Positions 7,564 to 14,297 of a stretch of DNA of 20,171 bases are shown in pieces; positions within the stretch are counted from its first letter, which is position 1; every line of letters begins with the position of its first letter. Source of the stretch: Chloroflexota bacterium (GTDB lineage: Bacteria; Chloroflexota; Anaerolineae; Promineifilales; Promineifilaceae); contig JAAEOP010001217.1 in the NCBI GenBank assembly GCA_024223125.1, positions 1-20,171 of the forward strand. Reading direction: 5' to 3'. The notes beneath the pieces are model-generated. The model saw only the letters and a program-made list of their open reading frames with translations, did not search any database and was not told where the DNA came from. The position numbers and the translations under genes were made by a program.

Positions 7564-8898
7564 ATGAGTCAAAATAATCGTCAACGAGTAATTATTGCCG
7601 GGGCAGCCGGCCGAGATTTTCATGATTTCAACACCGCCCTGCGCCACAACAAACAGATTGAAGTGGTCGCCTTCACCGCCACCCAAATTCCCAACATTGA
7701 AGGTCGCCGTTACCCGCCTGAGTTGGCTGGAGATTTGTATCCAGACGGCATTCCCATCTACCCTGAAAGCCAGCTAGAAACGCTCATTCAAGAGCGCCAA
7801 ATTGATGATGTCTTCTTCTCCTACTCCGATGTAACCCACGAATATGTTATGCACCTGGCTTCGCGGGTATTGGCCGCCGGCGCCGGGTTCCGCCTGATGA
7901 ATCCGCGCCTGATGATGCTCAAGTCGAGCCGTCCCATCGTCTCTATTTGCGCGGTGCGTACCGGCTGCGGCAAAAGTCAGACCAGCCGCCATGTGCTAAA
8001 CGTATTGCAAAACGAATTGGGGTACAAACGAGTGGTAGCCATCCGCCACCCCATGCCTTATGGCAATCTGGCCGCCCAGGCGGTGCAGCGTTTCGGTACG
8101 TATGAAGATATGGAAAAACATGATTGCACCATTGAGGAACGGGAAGAGTATGAGCCTTATGTAGAACGAGGGGCTGTCATTTATGCTGGGGTGGATTATG
8201 AACGTATCCTGCGGGAGGCGGAGAAGGAAGCGGACATTATCATCTGGGACGGTGGCAATAATGATCTGCCATTTTATCTTTCCAATTTGCATATCGTGGT
8301 GACAGACCCACACCGCCCCGGCCATGAATTACGCTATCATCCCGGCGAAAGCAATTTGCGATTGGCGGCCGCAGTCATCATTAACAAAGTAGACACGGCC
8401 GATTACCGAAATGTATTGACCGTGCAAGAAAACATCCGCCAGGCAAACCCGTCAGCTACCATTATTAAGGCCGCCTCCCCCATTTTTGTAGATGACCCGG
8501 CGGCGATTCAGGGTAAGCGGGTGTTGGTGGTGGAAGATGGCCCCACGCTTACTCATGGCGAGATGGCTTATGGCGCCGGCGTGGTGGCCGCGCAAACGTT
8601 TGGGGCAAAGGAGATTGTAGACCCACGGCCGTTTGCTATTCGTTCCATTGCCGCCACCTACCAAAAATATCCTAATACCGGTGCTGTGCTACCGGCAATG
8701 GGGTATGGCGGCGACCAGATTGCCGATTTAGAAGAAACCATCAACCGATCAGATGTAGATATGGTCATCATCGGCACGCCAATTGATTTGGGCAAACTGA
8801 TAAACATTAAGTTGCCCCACCAACGAGTACGTTACGAGTATCAGGATATTGGAACCCCCACCCTGACTGGTTTGTTGCACGAACGGTTTGAGAAGTAG
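7564..8898 (+). CDS. Cyclic 2,3-diphosphoglycerate synthetase-like P-loop protein (COG2403)
   Basis: This 444-residue protein matches the COG2403 family, named after the methanogen enzyme that cyclises 2,3-diphosphoglycerate with ATP and otherwise annotated as a predicted GTPase. The N-terminus VIIAGAAGRDFHDFN (residues 9-23) is a Rossmann-like start typical of the family. A P-loop-like segment, AVRTGCGKSQTSR, lies at 130-142; Ala replaces the first Gly of the strict GxxxxGKS pattern. Later blocks are IIIWDGGNNDLPF, VIINKVDTAD (a GTPase-like NKxD) and VVEDGPTLTHGEM. No signal peptide is present, so it is cytosolic. It lies 117 nt after carB in the same direction and has its own strong ribosome site, so it may be co-transcribed. 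A bacterial function is not established. A role tied to carbamoyl phosphate or phosphoglycerate metabolism is only suggested by context. Confidence 0.8.
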   Translation: MSQNNRQRVIIAGAAGRDFHDFNTALRHNKQIEVVAFTATQIPNIEGRRYPPELAGDLYPDGIPIYPESQLETLIQERQIDDVFFSYSDVTHEYVMHLASRVLAAGAGFRLMNPRLMMLKSSRPIVSICAVRTGCGKSQTSRHVLNVLQNELGYKRVVAIRHPMPYGNLAAQAVQRFGTYEDMEKHDCTIEEREEYEPYVERGAVIYAGVDYERILREAEKEADIIIWDGGNNDLPFYLSNLHIVVTDPHRPGHELRYHPGESNLRLAAAVIINKVDTADYRNVLTVQENIRQANPSATIIKAASPIFVDDPAAIQGKRVLVVEDGPTLTHGEMAYGAGVVAAQTFGAKEIVDPRPFAIRSIAATYQKYPNTGAVLPAMGYGGDQIADLEETINRSDVDMVIIGTPIDLGKLINIKLPHQRVRYEYQDIGTPTLTGLLHERFEK

Positions 8899-8908
8899 AC
8901 TCCGATAG

Positions 8909-8937
8909 ACCGGCGAGTTTTGGCAAACCTTGCCGGT
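8909..8937 (+). terminator. Hairpin after the COG2403-like gene, possible terminator
   Basis: ACCGGCGAG (8909-8917) pairs with CTTGCCGGT (8929-8937) over 9 bp with one G-U. A further TTT/AAA pairing is possible inside the loop. It begins 10 nt after the stop codon. Only a short TTTC follows, so intrinsic termination is plausible but not textbook. The rest of the gap up to 9128 (about 190 nt) shows nothing I can name apart from one more ACGGCCGT site. Confidence 0.4.
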
Positions 8938-9128
8938 TTCAAGTACACATTTCGGTCAGTTTTTCAGCCACGGCCGTCACCACCTTTTCCAAACTCATAT
9001 CACAATCACCCTTATTCTTATTCAGGGACAGTTCGGCTAATTTCTCCTCAGCTTCCATATTTTAACAGCTGTGGCCAGTTTCCAACCGTGTCACAACTGG
9101 TTCCTGACGTAACACTTAGATTATACTG

Positions 9129-9157
9129 TTGTAATGCACCGAATCATAACTTATAAT
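9129..9157 (+). promoter_or_regulatory. Promoter of the lipoprotein-PP2C unit
   Basis: TTGTAA (9129-9134) is separated by 17 nt from a perfect TATAAT (9152-9157). Transcription would start around 9164, and AGGAG at 9172-9176 lies 6 nt before the ATG at 9183. This is the cleanest sigma70-like promoter in the window. Confidence 0.65.
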
Positions 9158-9182
9158 CCCCCCATAATTTTAGGAGAGAAAA

Positions 9183-11012
9183 ATGGAAAAACGCAACTAT
9201 TTTCTGTTAATAATGATTCTGATTAGCCTGACGCTGGCGGCTTGTGATAATTTGGCCGGACAGATTGCCGGGGCTACTGTGACATCAGAACCACCCACTG
9301 CAACCGCAGATAATTCCGACGCAGAATTGGAAATTGTAAACCCTACGGCAACGGCCGCTGAACCTGTTACCGGGCTGGCAGTCGTAGACAGCGTGGAGAT
9401 GATGATAATGGAATCCTTCCCGGTCAAGGTTTCGGTGCGGGTACGGGGCACATTGCCAGATGGCTGCACGGCCGTAGATCGCCTTGACACCACCTTAAAC
9501 GACACCACGTTTGATGTGGTCATCACCACCATTCGCCCGGCAGATGCTGTTTGTACGCAGCAAGTTGTCTCTTTTGAGGAAACAATTCCCCTGGATGTTG
9601 CCGGTTTGAAGGCCGGAACATATACGGTTAATGTCAATGGCATAACCGGCACATTTACCCTTGATGTGGATAATGTGGCCGGCGCGGAGCCAGAACTAAC
9701 CGCCACGGACGAACCAACTCCTACAGAGACGCCGGCGCCTGAAGCCACAGAAGCGGCCACTGATGCCCTTATTAACGGCCGTGTCTGGCATGATCTATGT
9801 GCTGTGGCCGGCGCTGAAGAGGGGACGGCCGGTATTCCGTCGGCCGGTTGTGTGGCCGCAGCCGATGGGTCAGCCTTTTTTGCCAATGGGCAGTTGGAAG
9901 ACGGCGAACCGGGTTTAGAAGGAACGCTGGTTAATTTGGGCGCGGGCGACTGTCCAGCATCTGGTTTAGCGACGGCCGTAACCGATGCTGACGGTGATTA
10001 TGTTTTCGCTGATTTAGCGGCTGGTGATTACTGCGTATCTATTGACACAGCGGCCGCAGAAAACGGCTCTTTGCTGCCGGGCGAATGGACTTTTCCAGGT
10101 ATTGGGGAAACGGCCGTGACTCTGGCTGAAAGTGAAATTAAAACGGATGTCAACTTTGGCTGGGACTTTGAACAATTACCTGTGCCCGACGCCGACCTGG
10201 CCGACTGCACCAACGCCATCGCCTTTGTGGCTGACCTGAACTTCCCCGACGATACGGTAGTTGCCCCAGGAGACGAGTTTGAAAAGGGGTGGAAATTACG
10301 CAACATCGGTACCTGCCCCTGGACAATGGACTATAGTTTTGTGTTTACAGGGGGTGATCAAATGGAAGCCGAAACGGCCGTGCCCTTGCCAAATCTCGTT
10401 TTGCCCCAGGAAGAAGTAGATATTTTTGTCACCTTCACCGCGCCGCCTGTTGAAGGAACTTACCGCAGTGATTGGCTTATGAGCGACGCCAGCGGAACCC
10501 AATTCGGTGTAGATGGCCTCAATGATCAGGTTATCTGGGTGCAAATTATTGTAGGTATTCCCGAAGCAACGCCAGAACCGAACTCGGCCGTTATTGGCGG
10601 CGTCGTTTGGGAGGATATTTGCTTTATTGATGAAGAAGGCGAACCCTCAACCGGCTGTGTGGAAATTGGCGAAACTGGTTTTTATCGCGGTGATGGGTCG
10701 CTTATTAGCGAACCTCGTTTGTCCGGCGTCACCGTCTTGTTAGCAACCGGCGCTTGCCCAGACGATGGTTCGCCAACCGCAAATGCTGTTATTGCGACGG
10801 CCGTTACCGACGAATCTGGACTGTACCGCTTTAACGATCTGGATGAGGGGCTTTATTGTGTAGCCATTGACGGCCTCAGCCCCGAAAATGTCAATCTACT
10901 CATTCCCGGAAACTGGACCTGGCCCGCTCCGGGCACAGGACGCTATGGTATTGATCTGGGGGCTGGCGTGCAGTTATTGGAAATAGATTTTGGCTGGGAT
11001 TTCCAGGAGTAA
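9183..11012 (+). CDS. Secreted lipoprotein with two SdrD-B-like domains flanking an NBR1-type Ig domain
   Basis: The 609-residue protein begins with a lipoprotein signal (hydrophobic 7-20, lipobox LAAC, Cys21), so it should be anchored on the outer face of the membrane. A Thr/Pro-rich spacer leads to a beta-rich region (about 60-165) and a second Thr/Pro/Glu linker. Residues about 196-330 and 469-609 are two similar modules (G..W.D.C...G.C...GDG...EP.L.G..V.L..G.C....TAVTD..G.Y.F.DL..G.YC), resembling SdrD B / Cna-B-like stalk domains. Each holds four equally placed Cys, probably disulfides. Between them (about 342-458) is an NBR1-type Ig-like domain (F..D...PD.T...PG..F.K.W.LRN.G.C.W). No enzymatic motif is seen. 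An adhesive or structural role is an inference. The next gene starts 2 nt after its stop. Confidence 0.8.
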   Translation: MEKRNYFLLIMILISLTLAACDNLAGQIAGATVTSEPPTATADNSDAELEIVNPTATAAEPVTGLAVVDSVEMMIMESFPVKVSVRVRGTLPDGCTAVDRLDTTLNDTTFDVVITTIRPADAVCTQQVVSFEETIPLDVAGLKAGTYTVNVNGITGTFTLDVDNVAGAEPELTATDEPTPTETPAPEATEAATDALINGRVWHDLCAVAGAEEGTAGIPSAGCVAAADGSAFFANGQLEDGEPGLEGTLVNLGAGDCPASGLATAVTDADGDYVFADLAAGDYCVSIDTAAAENGSLLPGEWTFPGIGETAVTLAESEIKTDVNFGWDFEQLPVPDADLADCTNAIAFVADLNFPDDTVVAPGDEFEKGWKLRNIGTCPWTMDYSFVFTGGDQMEAETAVPLPNLVLPQEEVDIFVTFTAPPVEGTYRSDWLMSDASGTQFGVDGLNDQVIWVQIIVGIPEATPEPNSAVIGGVVWEDICFIDEEGEPSTGCVEIGETGFYRGDGSLISEPRLSGVTVLLATGACPDDGSPTANAVIATAVTDESGLYRFNDLDEGLYCVAIDGLSPENVNLLIPGNWTWPAPGTGRYGIDLGAGVQLLEIDFGWDFQE

Positions 11013-11014
11013 AG

Positions 11015-11785
11015 ATGAACAAGCCCCAATTGATTATCGCTGCCCAAACAGAAGCAAAGGTTCCTGGTGAAACCAACAACCAGGATGCGATTCATGTTCG
11101 GGTTTGGGAAGCAGAGAAGCAATCTTTTTGTGGCTTGTTCATCGTGGCTGATGGTGTTGGTGGGCACAAGAAGGGGAGTCTGGCCAGCCAAACGGCCGTT
11201 GAAACCATAGACACCCTCATTGACGCCATCCGGCCCAATATTCCTTCTGACACCACTCGTGGAACCCAATTCCTGCAAACCAATCTTGAACAGGCTGTTG
11301 CGGCCGCCAATGAAACCATACTCGATTATGCCCAGACGCAAAACATCCGCATGGGCAGCACCGTTACCTGTGCCCTTGTGTATGGAATGCAAGCCATTAT
11401 CGCCAACATTGGCGACAGTCGCACCTATCTGCATCGTGGCGGCCGTTTAGAACAGATTACAGTAGATCATTCTGTCGTCGCCTGGATGGTCAGGCAGGGT
11501 CATCTTTCGGCCGAAGAAGCAAAAAATCACCCGTATAGCAATATTATCATGCACGCCCTGGGGGCAGATGAAACCCCGGAAATGGACATTTTCATACGTA
11601 CTTTGCGGCCAGGCGACAAATTATTGCTTTGCAGCGACGGCATTTGGGACACACTGTCAGATGAGGCGCTGGCAGAACAATTGAATATGGTCGCTACACC
11701 GGAAACGGCCGTGTCCCACATCATGCCCGCCGCCCAAGACCACTCTGATGATTTGTCGCTTATTATTGTGCAAATTCCCTCATGA
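11015..11785 (+). CDS. PP2C-type serine/threonine protein phosphatase
   Basis: This is a metal-dependent phosphatase predicted to remove phosphate from Ser/Thr residues in the cytoplasm. The PP2C motifs are in order: NNQDA near residue 21 with Asp24, VADGVGGHKKG with metal-binding Asp46, GSTVTCAL, ANIGDSRTYLHRGG, the LLLCSDGIWD block, and the C-terminal DHSDDLSLII with the last metal-binding Asp. Its 256 residues match a single-domain bacterial PrpC/Stp type without a membrane segment. AGGAG at 11006-11010 lies in the end of the upstream lipoprotein gene and the start codon is 2 nt past that stop, so translation is probably coupled. No partner Ser/Thr kinase is in the window. The usual Glu of the NED motif is Gln here, which is a modest deviation. 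Confidence 0.9.
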   Translation: MNKPQLIIAAQTEAKVPGETNNQDAIHVRVWEAEKQSFCGLFIVADGVGGHKKGSLASQTAVETIDTLIDAIRPNIPSDTTRGTQFLQTNLEQAVAAANETILDYAQTQNIRMGSTVTCALVYGMQAIIANIGDSRTYLHRGGRLEQITVDHSVVAWMVRQGHLSAEEAKNHPYSNIIMHALGADETPEMDIFIRTLRPGDKLLLCSDGIWDTLSDEALAEQLNMVATPETAVSHIMPAAQDHSDDLSLIIVQIPS

Positions 11786-11855
11786 ATGATTTCGTAATCC
11801 GCATCAACAATAAGAATAATCCTGTAAGCTTGATTTTAGGTAAAGTTTAGTCGTC

Positions 11856-12512
11856 ATGGAATTGATAGACATCAGCCATACAATTGAAGAGGGGATGATC
11901 ACCTATAAAGGCTTGCCCGCTCCCGTTGTCTGCGATTTTCTCAGCCGTGAGGCGTCGCGCCAGCATTACGCCAAGGATACAGAATTCCATATTGGTCAAA
12001 TCAAGATGGTGGCCAACACGGGTACTTATATTGACGCTCCCTTTCACCGGTACGCCGACGGGATTGATATTGCTGATTTGCCATTGGCTGGTCTGGTTAA
12101 TGTGGAAGGATTGGTTATTCGTGCAGAGGGTGCTGGCCGTGCCCTCTCCCCAAATCTCTTTATCAAACACAACCTCAAAGGCAAAGCTGTTCTCATTCAC
12201 ACCGGCTGGGATAAACATTGGCGCACCGACCAATATTTTGTAGGCCACCCCTACCTGACCGCCGAAACTGCTCGCTATTTAGCAGCCGCTGAACCAGCTT
12301 TGGTCGGTATTGATTCGCTGAATATTGATGATACGGAAGACGGCCGTCGGCCAGTACACACTACTTTGTTAGGCAATCAAATCCCCATCGTGGAACACCT
12401 TTGCCATCTGGAGCAACTTCCAGATTCAGGATTTCATCTTTTTGCTGCGCCGGTAAAAGTCAAAAAAATGGGCAGCTTTCCTATCCGCGCCTACGCCATC
12501 ATTAGTAGCTAA
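11856..12512 (+). CDS. Cyclase family protein (kynurenine formamidase-like fold) with altered metal motif
   Basis: This is a 218-residue single-domain protein of the cyclase/KynB superfamily, whose members are metal-dependent amide or lactone hydrolases. The start LIDISHTIEEGM and the blocks VLIHTGWDKHW, YLTAETARYL, LVGIDSLNIDD and PIVEHLCHLEQLP are family-typical. The signature HxGTHxDxPxH appears as NTGTYIDAPFH at residues 54-64: the two first metal-binding His are Asn54 and Tyr58, while Asp60 and His64 remain. I recall a subgroup of the family with the same NTGTY variant, so this looks like a distinct lineage, not recent decay. Substrate unknown. No signal peptide. It lies 70 nt after the phosphatase gene in the same direction, with only a weak ribosome site. 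Confidence 0.8.
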   Translation: MELIDISHTIEEGMITYKGLPAPVVCDFLSREASRQHYAKDTEFHIGQIKMVANTGTYIDAPFHRYADGIDIADLPLAGLVNVEGLVIRAEGAGRALSPNLFIKHNLKGKAVLIHTGWDKHWRTDQYFVGHPYLTAETARYLAAAEPALVGIDSLNIDDTEDGRRPVHTTLLGNQIPIVEHLCHLEQLPDSGFHLFAAPVKVKKMGSFPIRAYAIISS

Positions 12513-12577
12513 ACAGATGTACGGCTTGCTATAGAATAAACGGTTTAGCCATGAAAAATTGAAAATGTTGCTCATTC

Positions 12578-13252
12578 ATGAAACGATTACGGATTGGAAA
12601 CACCCTATTCAAAATTTCCCGCGGCCGTCTTGCCGCTCCATTTATTGGTTTTGCTTTTGCTCACCTTACGGCCGTTATGCCCCTAAACAAAATCACCGAA
12701 ACTGAACAATTCACTCTGTTTCATCATCCTCAACCCACCTGGGACACACATTTGTTGGCTGTGCCCAAACAAAGTCTTCGATCGTTTGCGTCTCTGGATT
12801 TACAAGATAGGTTGGTGCAAGAGATGATCACGGCTGTCTTCCAAACCATGCACAAAACAGCGGCCGACTTGAAGTTACGGCCGTATACCCTCCTCATCAA
12901 CGGCGGCGCTTATCAGGATGTGCCCCAACTGCATTGGCACCTGTTAAACGATCCCGTCCAACCCGATATTGAGCCAGTGGAACTGCCCTCCGAACAGGCC
13001 ATTAGCCAGCGTTATGGTCAGGCTCTTTCATACGAACATCCCCAGCCCACCGCCCCGTTTCACCATCTCCTCAATGGTGAAGCAGACGCTTTGTTAGATG
13101 TGCTGGCACTGGCGCAAATGATTGTTGAGCAGCAGCAGCTACCTGCTTTTCGTTTGTCACTGAATGGGGGTATGGATATGGCCACTTCGACTTCACTCAG
13201 TACAGGCGTAACACCCCTGATCTTTCACCTGCAATCTGATGATATTGGTTGA
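12578..13252 (+). CDS. HIT-like protein with internal duplication
   Basis: Residues about 35-125 form a HIT-like nucleotide-binding domain: FHHPQPTWDTHLLAVPKQ near 48, then LINGGAYQDVPQLHWHLL at 106-123. The His triad reads Q117-x-H119-x-H121, so the first His is replaced by Gln, but the middle one, which acts as nucleophile in HIT enzymes, is kept. Residues about 145-224 look like a second, degenerate copy: YEHPQPTAPFHHLL, then FRLSLNGG and a final LIFHL with no triad. The 45-residue N-terminal segment (LFKISRGRLAAPFIGFAFAH) is mildly hydrophobic and also seems part of the family. A hydrolase or transferase acting on nucleotide phosphates is likely; the substrate is unknown. No ribosome site is obvious before ATG 12578. 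Confidence 0.65.
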   Translation: MKRLRIGNTLFKISRGRLAAPFIGFAFAHLTAVMPLNKITETEQFTLFHHPQPTWDTHLLAVPKQSLRSFASLDLQDRLVQEMITAVFQTMHKTAADLKLRPYTLLINGGAYQDVPQLHWHLLNDPVQPDIEPVELPSEQAISQRYGQALSYEHPQPTAPFHHLLNGEADALLDVLALAQMIVEQQQLPAFRLSLNGGMDMATSTSLSTGVTPLIFHLQSDDIG

Positions 13253-13276
13253 TGTGTAAATAAGATACAGATAAAA

Positions 13277-13308
13277 AGACAAATTCGTGGCAGTTTTTCC
13301 TTTTGTCT
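13277..13308. terminator. Weak inverted repeat between convergent genes
   Basis: AGACAAA (13277-13283) and TTTGTCT (13302-13308) pair perfectly around an 18-nt loop containing a T-run. It lies in the 76-nt gap between the HIT-like gene and the stop of the LysM gene on the other strand, where a bidirectional terminator would be expected. The loop is long, so confidence is low. Confidence 0.3.
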
Positions 13309-13328
13309 GGTGCAGATCAATCTATAGT

Positions 13329-14297
13329 TTAGGGAAGAGGGATTTTGGTGGGATCTGTGGGTGATGGCACGGCCGTATCCGTTGGCGCAGGTAGTGGCGT
13401 ATCCGTTGGCAATGGTGGTGCGTCGGTCGGTTTGGGTACGGGAGAAGAGGTGGCTGTTTCCGGGGGTGTAGCTGTCGGGGTTGATGTAGGTGGCACGGCC
13501 GTATCTATTGGCGCTGCTGTCAGTGTGGGTGTAGACGTGTTTCTGACTGGTGGCGGGGCAGAAGTGGGACGGCTAGTGGGTGGGGCTGCGGCTGTGTTTG
13601 TTGGCCGGGGTGGGCTGGTGGGAGGCATGGCCGTAGGCGACGGCAGCAGTGTGCTGGTTATTGTGGGGAAGGTGGTCGGAGCCAACGGTGGCAAGAGAAG
13701 GGACTGGCCGGCATAAATATTTTCACTTGTTAAACAGTTAGCCTCCATGATGATAATCGGGTCTGTGTGATACACTGCTGCTAAAGAAGTAAGGGTAGCT
13801 CCGGCAGGTATCGTTGTGGACACCCAGCCGGGCTGCGGAGCGCACACAACTTGGGGTGGCAAAAGCGGCAGATTGAGGATCATTCCAGGAGACAGGCTGT
13901 CCGGCAGCAAGCAGTTGACTTCCTTTATTTGCTGTATGGGTACGCCGTGTCGGGCAGCCAAAGAAAATATCGTATCGCCCAATTGTACTTCTGTAACCTT
14001 CCAGCCGGCAGGCACTTCGCCGCACTGTTCTGGTAGTTGAGCAGCGGCCGTCACCTGTGAATAATCCAATGTGGCCGTAAGAGTAGCAGTGGAAAAAGGG
14101 ATAGCCTCAATGGGTGTTTCTTTGGGGGAAATAATAATGCCATCGGCGATGATGGGGGGAACAAATGACGGCCGTGACGGCTGCCATAACGCATCTCCCT
14201 GAGCCAGAACCAATGCGACCAATACCGTAGCGCCGACGACCAGGGTAATGATGAAGCTTGACAAACGGCCGCTGCCCATTGCCCCCTCTTCCTCCAT
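13329..14297 (-). CDS. Membrane-anchored protein with two LysM domains and a Pro/Thr-rich tail
   Basis: A single N-terminal membrane span (residues about 13-32) anchors a protein whose bulk should lie outside the cell. Two LysM domains follow, at about 92-147 (GDTIFSLAARHGVPIQQI, then NCL.P..L.PG..L.LP) and about 152-204. Both carry a Cys at the start and one in the NCL core, probably paired. LysM domains bind N-acetylglucosamine polymers such as peptidoglycan. Residues 205-322 are a low-complexity tail of Pro, Thr, Ala and Ser, typical of cell-surface spacers. The ATG at 14297 shares one base with the stop of the kinase gene upstream (TAATG), indicating translational coupling. A second ATG six codons later follows GAGGGGG and could be the real start. 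The GV-rich frame on the opposite strand is only its shadow. Confidence 0.85.
   Translation of the reverse strand: MEEEGAMGSGRLSSFIITLVVGATVLVALVLAQGDALWQPSRPSFVPPIIADGIIISPKETPIEAIPFSTATLTATLDYSQVTAAAQLPEQCGEVPAGWKVTEVQLGDTIFSLAARHGVPIQQIKEVNCLLPDSLSPGMILNLPLLPPQVVCAPQPGWVSTTIPAGATLTSLAAVYHTDPIIIMEANCLTSENIYAGQSLLLPPLAPTTFPTITSTLLPSPTAMPPTSPPRPTNTAAAPPTSRPTSAPPPVRNTSTPTLTAAPIDTAVPPTSTPTATPPETATSSPVPKPTDAPPLPTDTPLPAPTDTAVPSPTDPTKIPLP

Noticed and set aside
8920..9156. 78-residue open frame in the gap before the lipoprotein gene
   Set aside because: Composition is not protein-like, there is no ribosome site, and it overlaps a hairpin and a good promoter.
9197..9886. 229-residue frame opposite the lipoprotein gene
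   Set aside because: Ser/Val/Thr-rich antisense shadow of a Thr/Pro-rich coding region. The plus-strand gene has signal peptide, domains and ribosome site.
13345..13716. Gly/Val-repeat frame on the plus strand
   Set aside because: Antisense reading of the Pro/Thr-rich tail of the LysM protein. Repetitiveness is inherited from that tail.
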